A stretch of 64,000 nt of DNA from Cryptomeria japonica (taxonomy: Eukaryota; Streptophyta; Pinopsida; Cupressales; Cupressaceae): positions 770,501,336-770,565,335 of the forward strand of contig NC_081408.1 in the NCBI RefSeq assembly GCF_030272615.1, given 5' to 3'. The notes under the pieces were generated by a model, which made no database searches, had not been told where the DNA came from, and worked only from the letters and a program-made list of their open reading frames with translations. Shown here piece after piece: positions 46,285 through 59,127 of the stretch. The translations under genes and the position numbers were made by a program. Each line of letters opens with the position of its first letter. Positions within the stretch are counted from its first letter, which is position 1.

Positions 46285-48535
46285 TCAATCAATATACAGG
46301 TTATTTGAAACTATAGTGTCAACAAGAGCCTTTTCCAAAATATCCTTGTATGCGAGTGAGATCTTGAGAATATCAAATATGGATATGTGAGCTAATGTCT
46401 TCTTCAATTGATCTACCAGGTTGTATTGAGTGTTTGGAGATGTTGTCATTTTGGACGTACTCCCTTTTAATACATATCTAGATTGAGCTCGTGTAGTCAC
46501 ATTGACCAGAACATGTTCTTATTTGTCTTTGATCTTTATGAAACTGACTTGATTGTTGGATGCTGATATGTGATTGATAATATTTTGTACACATGATTGA
46601 TACAGGCCCCTTTGTTGTTTGAGGATGATGGTGTGCCTTTGTCATAATTTTGAATTGGATTTTTGAAGGCCTCATGATCATCATTGGTTTTATGACCATC
46701 TACTGTTATGTCACCGTTATCTAGAAAATCTTGAACCAAAATTTTCAACCTTAGGCAATCATTTATGCGATGCTCTATTTCTATGATATTCGTAGTAGTA
46801 CACATCATTCCACCATGATGTTTTGACTTGAGGTTCAAAATCCTTTATGTTTGGAAATGTAACGAGTTTATTGGCCAACAGTTCTCAAAATAATGATTCA
46901 AGGGTTTGTCCTAAAGGTTCAAACTTCCATCAATATGGTGCTAGTTTTGTGTTAGTGTTGTTTCGTGATTGTTGTTCCCTTGGTTGATATTTTCTTGATT
47001 GTTCATTCCTGGATTGTTGATTCTTTGATTGGTAATGCGTTGAGTGTTGGTTGGTGGAGTAACACTAGATAAGTTTAACACCAATTGTTTTGCTTTAACA
47101 TTATCTACTACACCATCATTGACAACAATCTTGTTTCTTGTCCAAAATTTGGACTTGCTTGAGTTGTTGTAGTTTTTGTTATAGTTGCTTGATGAACTAG
47201 CACAATCTTTAGAGAACTTCAAAGTTCCCCTTTTGATTGAGGCTTATTCTATCTAGATGCCATTTTAAATCAACTTTTTAAAACTAGGTAGACATTGTAG
47301 TTTCAATTGATAGCTCATCTCATCATTAAGATTGTCTATGCAGATTTCTATTTTCTCTTTTTCAGGCATGGTTCAGGGATATCTAGAGATCAATTGTCTC
47401 CATATTTTGCAAGAACATCATGAATGATTCATTTTTCTTTTGTTTTGTGTTTCAAATATCAAGCATGGTAACCTCATTTTGAATGTTATTAGAATATTGG
47501 GAAACAAGATTGTTCACCAACTCCTCAAATGATCTGATAGGAGGTGTGATTTTTGAAAGCCATTCAATCATTTGTCCCCCTAGGCTCCTTGGAAATAACC
47601 TCATCATGTAAGTGTTATTGTGGGAAAACTCCAAGCTCATTGTGCAAAATTCCCTTATGTGATCGCAAGGATCACTTTTACTATTGTATTTGTCATACTT
47701 TGGTATTTCAGAGTTTGGTAGAAATGGTGCCATGTTCAGATTTTGATCAAATGGATAAGGACAAATATCCTCTAAGGAATATTGCATGGTAGTTCCTTGT
47801 TGCAAGTCTTCCATTTTTTGTTGAAGTGCTTGCATTTGTTTTGTAAATGTAGTGAGAGGATTATTTCTAGTATTAGTATCTCGATGGTTGATGTCACCTT
47901 GATTATTAGTACCACCCTGATCATTGGTATCGATATGATCATGTGTATTATCATGATTGGTGTTATAGGTGTGTGTTTCTGATTTTATCTTTTTGATGCT
48001 CTCGTTTTGTTTTGGTTGTTTCATGTCAAAATCCTTAGGGATTTTGATACCTTTGCTAGATAGCAGGAGGAAGTATTTATGTTTGTTAGTTTCAATGAGT
48101 TTTTCTAAGAGTTTGTGTAGGCTAGGGTCTTGTTGTGCCTCTTCAATAACTTCATTTGTTATTTCTTCTTCATCCATATTTAGGTAGTTTTTCCAAGTGT
48201 TGACTTCTCGGTGTCTCATGTTTGATTCAGGCTCTTCATCCCACTCGACATTTTTATGGGATCGTGTAGAAATTGGCATGACTCAAGTTGATTCAATATG
48301 TGATTGGATCCTTAGGAAAATAAAATAAATTGGTTTTTCCTCCTTGGTTGATAAGTTGAGAGAATGCTAATTTTTGTTCAAAGGCACGTTCTTTCAAAGC
48401 TTCCTCTTCAAACCCTATTCCTTTACCGCGTAGATAGTTATGAAAGTGATGTAAGAAAGTGCAATGTTTTAGGAAGAGTTTATGGTTTATGTAAATAAAT
48501 TTTCTTCTTTTTAAGATTTTGTTTTGGCTTGGATG
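46285..48535 (-). pseudogene. Gag of element D
   Basis: It begins just inside the solo LTR at 48536 with RKFIYINHKLFLKHCTF, so that insertion separates the start codon region from the rest. An open stretch of 275 codons (47452-48279) holds NEVIEEAQQDPSLHKLLEKL, an Asn/Asp-rich linker, a coiled coil (FTKQMQALQQKMEDLQQG) and the capsid start MRLFPRSLGGQMIEWLSK. Downstream pieces lie in shifted frames and include a damaged zinc knuckle (EHRINDCLRLK, with the leading Cys and His lost). The domain order matches element A. Confidence 0.8.
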
Positions 48536-50089
48536 TATTGGCAATTTGGCACTAAGTTGTCATTGATATCAATTAATGGTTTGGCAGGATCACCGGTAAG
48601 TAAGAAGGGGTGACCAATATGATGACAATACACATAAGAGTGAGCAGACAAAAGGAAGGCTACCGGTACACATGACTTGTGTCATCTACTGGTAAAGAAG
48701 GCTTACCGGTAAGGCATAAACTGGGATATAGGCTATTTGTGTCTTATGAAGGTGCAACAACTGGTGAACAAGAGAGAAAGGATGTTTGATGGTCATACCA
48801 GTAACATAGACTAAACCGGTAGTCAACTTGGGTTGACAAAGTATGTCAAATCGACATAGGAATCCAAGAAAAGGAGGATGTCGATAAGCATGACAACTGG
48901 ATGCCAGGTGGAGGTATTGCATAAGTTGGTGGAGTGTGCATCGATGAAACAAATCTTCATGTAGGTCGGCTTTAATGAGGAGCCCGCAAGTCATGGAGGA
49001 TGGCAGAGGATTGTGGCTCGAGGAAGGCAAGCTGGAAAAGCAATTGCACTGATATTGCAAAAATATTTGATCTTTGTACCTATCAGGTGAAGGAAACAAC
49101 AAAGCCATTAATGGCAAAGTGGCAAAGAAAAGAAGAAAAGCGTGGTGCAAAAATCCAAATTTAGAAAACGCATATTGGGATGCGAAGTTCAGTTGGTGAT
49201 TGAACATTGTCATAAAGATCATATCTCTGAAAAGAAGATTGTATCAGAAAAGATATGAATTGAGATTGAAAAGAAAAACCTAACACAAAAGTGTTTGAAT
49301 GCATTTTTCGTAGGAAACTATGGTGATAAATACATGAGCTCGAAACAGAGCAAGGTGATGCTTGAAGAGAAGAGAAAGAGAGCTTAAGTGCAGAGGAGGA
49401 TCATTTGGCCTTAGAATTTATTCTAAGAAGGTTGCAAAGTGAGTGAGTAAGCAGACCGGTGAGAGGGTTTAACTGACAATGATTGAGTACTGGTATAACT
49501 GTAGCATGTGCAACACTCAAGCAAACTAGTGACCTATGTCAAAGCAAGACAACAGCCAAGCGTGACACAGTAAGTTGTGAGACTGTGAGACTGTGTGTGA
49601 GAGAGAGAGAGAGAAGAGATCCCAAGAATCGGGGAGAGTAATCTCACAACCGATAGTGTGAGATCCAGTGAAGAAGAAAAGATTGTCAACCGATAGTAAG
49701 ATATTTGATCAAAAGTTCCAGAATTCATTTGCAACAAGAAGCCTTAACTGTATCTAAATTGTATTTCAATATATACATCACCAAGTTAGATCTTGGTGCA
49801 GGGTTTGGTGCCCTAAATCTTTGTAATCTAGTGTTTTACTTGTGAGGCCAGATTGGAGCAGTAGTCTCCAGCAACATTTCTCACCGAGGTTTTTCCCATA
49901 TTGGGTTTTCCTCGTATATTTGGTGTTGTGAGTTGCATTTGTGTGATTGTTCTCTTTAGTTTCCTTTTGCTTTACCAGTTTGATAGTTTGGTGCTTGAGA
50001 TTAACCAGTATTCTAAAGTTGCTATAAAAGTCACAAAGTTTTGGAATCATTGATTCACCCCCCCTCTCAGTGGCACTCTGTGTTCAACA
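48536..50089 (+). repeat. Solo Copia-type LTR in gag of element D
   Basis: The LTR is 1554 bases. It begins TATTGGCAATTTGGCAC (TG mutated to TA), with TTGTCATTGATATCAATT close by, and ends CACTCTGTGTTCAACA. The flanks GGATG (48531-48535) and GGTTG (50090-50094) form a duplication with one change. The Copia-type GAGGTTTTTCCCATATTGGG block is near 49886 and CACCCCCCCTCTCAG near the end. Many ACCGGTAAG words occur in the first 700 bases. An open stretch of 178 codons on the minus strand shows no domain. Confidence 0.83.
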
Positions 50090-50094
50090 GGTTG

Positions 50095-50352
50095 TTTTTT
50101 CTTCAAACCAGTTTTCTAATGAAGATTCTTCCTTTGTAACCGTTGAGAAGTGGTCATACAAGTGTTAAAAGTTTCATTTTTAGTTGACAAAATTCTTTGG
50201 TTTTTTCTATCTAAGTTTAGTCAGTCAAACAAAGGATTTGATATGCCCCTATTGATATGACTAAGTATGTCCAAAAGGATGTGATAAAGTTTCTTGATAA
50301 AGAATGATATATCTTTGATTTTTGAAACTTTGTGTTTGGACTAACTTTGGAT
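50095..50352 (-). other. Leader fragment of element D between two solo LTRs
   Basis: These 258 bases align with element A from about 18095 to 18330, the start of gag and the adjoining leader. No other feature is seen. Confidence 0.6.
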
Positions 50353-50689
50353 TGTTGGCATTTGCATGAATATTGCATTGATCAAGTTTAAGTATTGTCA
50401 TTGATATCAATTGTAACCGGTAATGGAGTTGTTTTGCAACCGGTAGTTGAGCAAGTGATGAAAACCAGCATTACTATTGAAGCAAAAAGATCAACAGGTA
50501 ACCCTACCTGTTGATATGCCAAACCCTAACCGATGGAGCTTGGTGAATCGGTTGTGTTGATCCACGATCAAATGGTGATCAGAGATGATTATGCCACGCA
50601 TGCATGATGCACGGGATGAGTTTCAAGTGGTTTTTGGGTAAGTGCAAGAAGTTGTGTCCACTTTTTGGCCAAAAAGTGGAAGTTTTTTC

Positions 50690-51830
50690 CCTTTTTTTGA
50701 TTTCATCCCGTTTGACCTAAATATTTGAGGCACTTAAAGAATGAATCTTTAAAAAATTTAGTAATAGAAAATGTAGTGCTCGAAGTCTACTTTCCAAATA
50801 TGTAATTTATTTTAATACCCAGATCTTAAAAATGAAGTTTGAATAGGCATTACTAAAACCTATAGTTTAAAAGTCACTTTTCAGGACCATACCATGCCCA
50901 TGTACGGCAAACATAATTTGACATAAATGAATTTTTTTTAATAAATCATTTTGAAAAAGATCTATAACTCACTCACCTTTGATGAGAATATTTTTTTGTA
51001 ATTTTTTTCTGCATATTTTTTTTTTGTTAATTTTTTATTGGGCATAATCATTGTTTTGAAAAATTCTTGTGTACGGCAAGCATAATTTGACCTAAACTTA
51101 ACATTTTTTGGTTTTTTTTTTTTTAAACTGTATAGAATTGTCTCTAGTTTGATGCCATATATTTTTTTTTCAAAAAACTTAAAAACAAAAAAGTTATTAA
51201 AAAACAAAAAAACCATGTTATTTCGAGTTTATAGACCTCTTTCATTAGTAATTATTTTAAAAATAAAAATATTGATCAGGTTTTTATAAAAATTACATAT
51301 TTAGAATCTAGATAGTCTCTACTATAATGGGTTTTCATTGTTTAAAAAAACTCTGAAAATTTGGTGTTCAGATATATTTTTGAAGTCATTATTTTATATG
51401 AAGATTGATTTAGCCTTCAAGTTGCAAGTCAAACCAGGTCCAAGCCTAAGGGTCGGCTCTCCAAGCCATTTCCCAAGCCAAAAACCAAAGCTAAAACTGA
51501 ACCAAAGTTGAAATTTTTAGAAACGGGATCCCGTTTCGTTTTTTAAAATAATTAAAAAAATATTTAGCACACAGGATCCCGTTTTGTTTTATAAAAATTT
51601 TATTTTTATTTTATTTTATTTTATTTATTTTTATTTTTTTTTAATTTAATATATATATATATACATGAAATATTAAATTTAAGTTTAAGTCATATTTCCC
51701 TTTGTCTTTTTCCTTTCTTATACTTTAAGTTATATATATATATATATAATTAGCAGGATGTTTGAGAATGGTTTCAGATCTCTAAGAGTTATAATATACA
51801 GATTCTAGATTTTAGAAGATCTTACAAATT
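50690..51830. other. Left AT-rich arm of the TIR element
   Basis: There is no gene. Long A and T runs occur, along with a repeated TACGGCAARCATAATTTGAC (50902 and 51063). A TA microsatellite occurs at 51648-51661 and again at 51733-51748. Confidence 0.55.
51520..51588. repeat. GGGATCCC palindromes, left side
   Basis: GAAACGGGATCCCGTTTC at 51520-51537 is an 18-base perfect palindrome. ACAGGATCCCGTTTTG at 51571-51586 is a variant of it. Confidence 0.8.
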
Positions 51831-54800
51831 GTGACGTAATAGGACCTATAATGTCATAATACAACCTATTATGTCATAATAAGTCTTATTGGTACATGAT
51901 AGGTCCTAATGTGTCATAATAGGTCATATTGTGTCATAATAGGTCCTATTGTGACATAATACGACCTATTACGTCATAATAGGTCCTATTATGTCATAAT
52001 AGGTCCTATAATGTCATAAGACCCCTTAAGAGGACATGTCATGTCATAATAGGTCCTATTATGTCATAAGACCCCTTAAGAGGATGTATTATTATATTAT
52101 ACCCCTTAGTAGGACCTATTGAAGGGTATTATGTCATAATAGGATTGATTATGACATAATAGGACCTATGATGACATAATAGGTCATATTATGTCATCAT
52201 AGGTCCTATTATGACATCATAGGTCATATTATGTCATAAAATCCCTTAAGAGGAACTATTGTGACTTTATACCCCTTAGTAGGACTTGTTAAGAGGTATT
52301 ATGTCATAACAAGACCTATTGTGACATAATAAGACCTATAATATCATAATACGACCTTTTGTGACATAATAGGTCTTTTTGTGACATAATAGGTCCTTTT
52401 GTGTCATTATACCCCTTAAGAGAACCTATTATGACATTATACCTCTTACTAGGACCTATTATGACATAAGACCCCTTAGTAGGACCTATTATGACATAAT
52501 AGGATCGATTATCATATAATAGGACCTATTATGTCATATAGGTCCTATAATGTCATAAGACCCCTTAAGAGAACCTGATATGTCATAATTGGTCTTATTA
52601 TGTTATAAGACCCCTTAAGAGGACCTATTATAACATTATGCCCCTCAGTAGGACCTGTTAAAGGGTATTATGTCATAAAATGATCAATTATGATATAATA
52701 TGATCTATGATGATGTAATAGGTCCTATTATGTCATCGTAAGACCTAATATGACATCATAGGTCATATTGTGTCATAAAACCCCTTAAGAGGACCTATTA
52801 TGACTTTATACCCCTTACTAGGACATGTTAAGGGATATTATGTCATAATAGGACCTATTGCGATATAATAGGACCTATAATGTCATAATACAACCTATTA
52901 TGTCATAATAGGTCTCATTGTGACATAATAGGTCCTATTATGTCATAATACAACCTATTATATCATAATACGATCTATTATAGCATAAGACCCCTTAAGA
53001 GGACCTATTATGACATAAGACCCTTTAGTAGGACCTATTATGACATATGTAGAGAAAGATAAGTTGGTTGGAAGAGAGAGATGCTATGTTTAGATTCTAG
53101 TTGAGGGATATTATGTCACAATAGGACCTATTGTGACATAATAGGACCTATAATGTCATAATATGACCTATTGTGACATAATAGGTCCTATTGTGACATA
53201 ATAGGTCCTATTGTGACATAATAGGTCCTATTGTGACATAATATGACCTATTATGTCATAAGACCCCTTAAGAAGACCTATTATGACATTATACCCCTTA
53301 CTAGGACCTATTATGACATAAGACCCCTTAGTAGAACCTATTATGACATAATATGATAGATTATCACATAATAGGACCTATTATGTCATAATAGGTCTTA
53401 TTATGTCATAATAGGTCCTATTATGTCATAAGACCCCTTAAGAGGACCTATTATGACATTATACCTCTTACTAGGACCTATTATGACATAAGATGGACCT
53501 TAGTAGGACCTATTATGACATAATAGGGTTTATTATCACATAATAGGACCTATATTATGTCATAATAGGTCCTATAATGTCATAAGACCCCTTAAGAGGA
53601 CCTCTCATGTCATAATAGGTCCTACTATGTCATAAGACCCCTTAAGGGGATCTATTATGACATTATACCCCTTACTAGGACCTGTTAAAGGGTATTATGT
53701 CATAATAGGACTAATAATGACATAATAGGATCTATGATGATATAATAGGTCCTAGTAAGGGGTATAATGTTATAATAGGACAAATAATGACATAATAGGA
53801 TCTATGATGATATAATAGGTCCTATTATGTCATCATAGGTCCTATTATGTCATAAAACCCCTTAAGAGGACCTATTATGACTTTATACCCCTTACTAGGA
53901 CTTGTTAATGGGTATTATGTCATAATAGGACCTATTGTGACATAATAGGACCTATAATGTCATAATATGACCTATTATGTCATAATAGGTCCCATTGTGA
54001 CATAATAGGTCCTATTATGACATAATACAACCTATTATGTCATAATACGACCTATTATATCACAAAACCCCTTAAGAGGACCTATTATGACATTATACCT
54101 CTTACTAGGACCTATTATGACATAAGACCCCTTAGTAGGACCTATTACGACATATGTAGAGAAAGATAAGTTGGTTGAGAGATAGAGATGGTACTTTTAG
54201 AGAGAGTTAAAGGGTATTACGTCATAATAGAACCTATCATGACATATATGACCTATAATGTCATAATACGACATATTATGTCATAATAGGTCACATTGTG
54301 ACATAATAGGACGTATTATGTCACAATATGACTTATTATGTCATAATAGGACCTATAATGTCATAATAGGTCACATTATGACATAATAAGACCTATTGTG
54401 ACATAATAGGTCCTATTGTGACATAATACAACCTAATATGTCATAAGACCCTTAACAGGACCTATTAAGACATAAGACCCCTTAGTAGGATCTATTATGA
54501 CATAATAAGATCCATTATCACATATTAGGACCTATTATGTCATAATAGGTCCTAATGTCATAAGACCCCTTAAGAGGACCTAACATTTGACCCCTTTGTA
54601 GGACCCGTTAAAGGGTATTATGTCATAATAAGACTAATAATGACATAATAAGACCTATGATGATGTAATAGGTCCTATTATGTCATCATAGGTCTTATTA
54701 TGACATCATAGGTCATATTATATCATAAAACCCCTTAAGATGACCTATTATGACTTTATACCCCTTACTAGGACATGTTAAGAGGTATTATGTCATAATA

Positions 54801-55435
54801 TGACCTATTGCGATATAATAGGACCTATAATGTCATAATACAACCTATTATGTCATAATATGTCTCATTGTGACATAATAGGTCCTATTATGACATAATA
54901 CGACTTATTATGTCATAATACGACTTATTATGTCATAATACGACCTATTATACCATAAGACCCCTTAATAGGACCTATTATGACATAAGACCCTTTAGTA
55001 GGACCTATTATGACATATGTAGAGAAAGATAAGTTGGGTGGAAGAGAGAGATGGTATGTTTAGATTCTAGTTGAGGGGTATTATGTCACAACAGGACCTA
55101 TTGTGACATAATAGGACCTATAATGTCATAATATGACCTATTGTGACATAATAGGTCCTACTGTGACATAATACGACCTATTATGTCATAATACCCCTTA
55201 AAAAGAACTATTATGACATTATACCCCTTACTAGGACTTGTTAAGGGGTATTATGTCATAATAGGACCTATTGTGACATAATAGGACCTATGTTATGTAG
55301 GTAGGGGGTAAGGGGTAAAAAGACCTATTATGACATTATACCCCTTACTAGGACTTGTTAAGGGGTATTATGTCATAATAGGACCTATTGTGACATAATA
55401 AGACCTATGTTATGTAGGTAGGGGGTAAGGGGAAG
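51831..55435. repeat. 3.6 kb array of palindromic words (AGGTCCTATTATG / CATAATAGGACCT)
   Basis: Dozens of near-identical words are joined in both orientations: ATTATGTCATAAT and its complement, AGGTCCTATT and AATAGGACCT, ACCCCTTAAGAGGACC, and ACCCCTTACTAGGACC. The commonest junction is a 27-base near-perfect palindrome, AGGTCCTATTATG then one base then CATAATAGGACCT. A distinct spacer, ATGTAGAGAAAGATAAGTTG, recurs at 53047, 54154 and 55017, so larger units of about 0.9-1.1 kb have also been duplicated. A 118-bp unit ending GTAGGGGGTAAGGGG is duplicated at 55291-55433. There is no coding sequence. Confidence 0.92.
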
Positions 55436-55657
55436 TGTATAGAGATAGAAAAGATACAGAGTAAAGAGTTAAGGACGTGAGAGAGAGGTAGAGACATAGT
55501 TTTAGATTTTGGGAGAGAGGGGACAAAGTGAGATAGAAAGGAAAAAAAATAAAAAGAGAAATGTGACTTATATATGAATTTTATATTTCATGTATATATA
55601 GCTTGCATTTTTTATTAAAAAAATAAAAAAAAAAAATTTAAAAAAAAAAACAAAAAA

Positions 55658-55812
55658 ACAGGATCCCGTTTTGTTTTTGAAACGAGACGAGATTCCGTTT
55701 TGTTTTTGAAACAGGATCCCGTTTCTAGATCTAGGCTCGGGATCCTGAAGCTAAACGGGATCCCGTTTCAAATTTTGGCTCGAGATCCCGATGGGAAACG
55801 GGATCCCGTTTC
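55658..55812. repeat. GGGATCCC palindromes, right side
   Basis: Copies lie at about 55658, 55708, 55752 and 55795. The last is a perfect 18-base GAAACGGGATCCCGTTTC, identical to the left-side copy. Related words GAGATTCCGTTTTG and GAGATCCCGATGGG lie between them. Confidence 0.8.
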
Positions 55813-56976
55813 ATTTCTCATCCGTTCCGTGAGATTTGCCTTTTTTTTCTAAGTGTAAAACTTCCACACTAAGTGGACACAACTTTGTGCACTTACCCTT
55901 TTTGCATGTAGAGATAATTGTTTTATCTTGAGAATGAGCGAGTACATTGCATGAAGTGGAAACCGTGTGATGTGTTATAGGATTCGATGAGTGGTGATCA
56001 AGGAGCGGTTGAGGTTGTCTTGAACAATGTGTTGATGATTGTTATGTAATCTAACTGTTATGTTTGAACTGATTTGTTTGTAATCTCTATGAGATCTTAG
56101 GTTTGTGATGTGTTACCAACCTATTACTTTGCTTATAACGTCGATGAGTTATTTTGTAATAGTGTTGGCAATATTGGTTAAGTGTCAGTGTGATTGATTG
56201 CCAAACCAGAAGGAGTATCTGCAAAAAATTTTAAGGCAGATAGGAGCATGAATAAGATCTGATCAAGCAGAGTAGTGCTATTTCCATATCAGCAAAACCC
56301 TATTCTCTAACAATTACAATAGTTAAATCCCTTAACCAGGTAAGCTTTAACAAGCTTGATGTTTTGTAAATCCTCTAACTAGCTAATCCATTAGCTTGGA
56401 TTTCAAATCCTCTATCAAGGTTACTCCTAACATGGTATGACTTTTAACAGGGCATTGTAGTCAATCCCTTAACCGGTTGGTCCTTAACCGGATTTGTTCC
56501 TAACATGAATTTTTTGTAAATCTCCTAACAAGGCTTGGCTCCTAATAGGGCAAACTTCAATAGAGTTCAGAATACTTGTGGGTATTCATCCCCACCATGG
56601 TTTTTCCCATTTGGGTTTCCACGTCAAAAATCATTGTGTCAAGTGGTGAATGGTTTTTGTGGTTATTTTTGATATGGTTAATTTCTTAACTGATAAATCC
56701 ATTTAGATGTGTTAAGATGACCGACAATGATTTGAATAATGCTTTTATTAATGTCAGTAAAGTGGTTTGATGTTTTGGTTAAATGGTTTGAGAGTTTTAG
56801 ATATGTTATTTTATTATTCCAGTCAACCGGTAAACTTGACTGTGCAGTTGCACTTTGTAGTTCACTATTTGAACCAGTTAGTTCAGTGATTGATTTATGA
56901 GTTGGGTTTGAGTTTGGTGAAAGTTTAGTTTGTTTTCTATCTACTGATGCACCCCCCTCTCAGTAGTTGTATGGAT

Positions 56977-59127
56977 CCTTATTGATTCATCATATCATCA
57001 TGGATAACTCAACTTAGTATTCTGATGTTGATATGGTTGAAATGTGAAACTAAAATCACAAAATGATACTGCTCTAATAAAATTTTTCCTGTTCAAACTG
57101 GTTTTGACAAAGGACCCAAAAGGGTATCTAAAAATGGCGTTAAATTTTCAAAATTGTTGATAATTTGCTCTCTGTTTTTGGACACTTTTAGATATGTGCT
57201 AAAGCATACTGTTTACATGCTTAAATATGAATTCTGTGCGCTATCAAGATGCTCAAATGCACTATGCTACCCTTTGTATGTGCTTTCTTATGTTTGTTGA
57301 TAGTGAAAATGCTATTTTTCCTATGCGCTAATATGATCCGTAGAAGTGCTAATTTTGGGTTTTTACGCACTACTAAATGAAAGTTGTGTTGCATTGATGT
57401 TTAGATGTACTAATCTTGACTCCCAATGAGCTAAGTTATCCTAGTTTCTTTGTTTGATTATTGTTGTAAAATTTTTGAAATAATTCTCATGTTTTGATGG
57501 ATGATCCTCTAAAAAGATGATTTGAAAACACAATAGATAGAATCAAAATAGTTTGTCTATGTTAAATAGATAGTGTATGTTCAATAGGATCTTTTCAAAT
57601 CCTTGTTTGTTTTCACGGGTTTGCACAAGAAATACACATTAGATAGACCTCTCTATTCTCAAAGGTCATTTAAAATATCAATAGCCCACACTTGATACTC
57701 CTTTAGCTCAAACAACCCTATCACACCCTAAGGTGCACCCATTTTTTTGCCTTTTGCCAAAAGTTGACCCAAAGAAGATTGCTCCTCAATTGGATCATTT
57801 TCTTGGGAGATTTATGGTGAATATCTTGGGGGTGGATTCTTCCCCACCCTTGCACTATGATATTATAAATGTTTGGTAAAACTAACATGGCGAGGCTTCT
57901 AGTTTTAAAGTTCGTAATCAGGCTTTCGTTTGGTCTTCAATGATAAAATCCCTCAGGAGTCTTCCCAACCTTTAGAACAAAGGCTTTACGTATCACAAGG
58001 ATACTAGGGGAAGACTAATCACTGAGCAAAACCATTGGAGGGGATTTTCATCAACCTCCACATTTTATTATAGTGGGTTGGAATACTTGGCTAAAAGTCA
58101 TTCCCCACTTAGGTCATTCTCCTCACACTAACCTTATAGGCACCTCGGGAGGGAAGGCCTGCTAAAGGATTTATCTTAATGCTAAATTAAAAGAAAGCTT
58201 GAAAATGGTGTGTTTTGGCTTTTTGTTCACCCAATTAAGGGGAGAGCATATACCTATTACCTTCAAAAAATGGAATACACGCTTTCTTTTTATCCAATAT
58301 CCTAATTGTTTTCTAAAAAATACCTTGGAGATGTTGCGCCAAAAGACATTTGGTTCTTTTTAACCCACAATAGCAATATGTGTGTGATAGAAAAAAAAAA
58401 CTTTTGAACAATTGAAATCCTGGTCAACCAAAGTAAACTTGCCAAAATGAACAACAATGATCTTCAATTTGAAAGCTTTGAAATAGTAAAGTGAAGGTTC
58501 TTTTTAAGCTTCCAAATAAAAAGTAAGGTTCATTTTAATGAGCACCAAAGGAAAGTGATGTTCAATTTGAACCCTTTGCAAAAATTGGAAAGTTTGTGTT
58601 GTTCTTTTTAGAGCCCAAAGAAATGTGACCCTAACTTGCACTAAAAAAAATATTTGAGTAGTTGTTCTTTTTACCTATGCAAGCAAGAAAAAATGAGTTT
58701 TGTTTTAATCACAAAAAGAAATCAAGAGGTTCATTTTAAATACCAAAAGAATTTATGAGGTTCATTTTAATCCTTTGCAAGAAAAGGAAAGATGAGTTCT
58801 TTTTACTAACTTGGAAAGAAAGTAAATAAAACTTAAACTAACTCCTTTTGTTCATGCACAAAACTATTAGAACTTGCAAACAGTTAATTAGCAAAAATCA
58901 AATCTGGATGGTGGACTTCACAAGCCTAATTTCTGATCTTGTTACAAAATTTTCTACTCTCTGTCTGGTCCATGCGCTAAAATATTGAACTGATGTTCTA
59001 GAGAATGGTTCCTAAGCGCTAAAAGGTAAAGCCTATGTGCTACCCTGAAACCTGTATGCGCTAGAATGATGTTCCTATGTGCTGAAGTATCTGATAGAGC
59101 TAAGCGCTAAAATGGAGTTTATATATG
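56977..59127 (-). other. Untranslated leader of element D
   Basis: There is no gene. It aligns with the element A leader: the GACCCAAAAGGGTATCT region at 57110 matches 18530, and CCCATTTTTTTGCC at 57740 matches 19270. GGGGAGAGCATATACC occurs in both. ATGCGCTAA-type words cluster at about 57195-57435 and 58968-59110, and continue past the solo LTR at 60883-60965. Confidence 0.6.

Larger units (their letters stand above)
50636..55898. mobile_element. TIR element expanded by a palindromic repeat array
   Basis: The left end reads GGGTAAGTGCAAGAAGTTG and continues TGTCCACTTT. The right end in reverse complement reads GGGTAAGTGCACAAAGTTG and continues TGTCCACTTAG. Imperfect terminal inverted repeats extend about 45 bases. 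A run of five T flanks both sides, so the duplication is 3-5 bases of T and cannot be fixed exactly. Inside are AT-rich flanks, AAACGGGATCCCGTTT palindromes near both ends, and a 3.6 kb array. No transposase is present. The ends resemble those of the 1.1 kb element at 23827-32850, which suggests a common family of unknown superfamily. Confidence 0.65.
50353..56971 (+). repeat. Solo Copia-type LTR, interrupted by a TIR element
   Basis: It starts TGTTGGCATTTGCATG, with TTGTCATTGATATCAATT soon after. It ends CTCAGTAGTTGTA (CA mutated to TA). The perfect duplication TGGAT flanks it (50348-50352 and 56972-56976). The Copia-type GGTTTTTCCCATTTGGGTTT block lies at about 56600-56625. Without the element at 50636-55898 the LTR would be about 1.35 kb, a normal size here. 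Confidence 0.82.

Noticed and set aside
48686-49222. A 178-codon open stretch on the minus strand inside a solo LTR
   Set aside because: It has no recognisable domain, and no comparable frame is seen in the other LTRs. It is most likely a chance opening.
51831-55435. CRISPR array
   Set aside because: Repeats are not separated by unique spacers of constant size, words occur in both orientations, and the context is plant retrotransposons.
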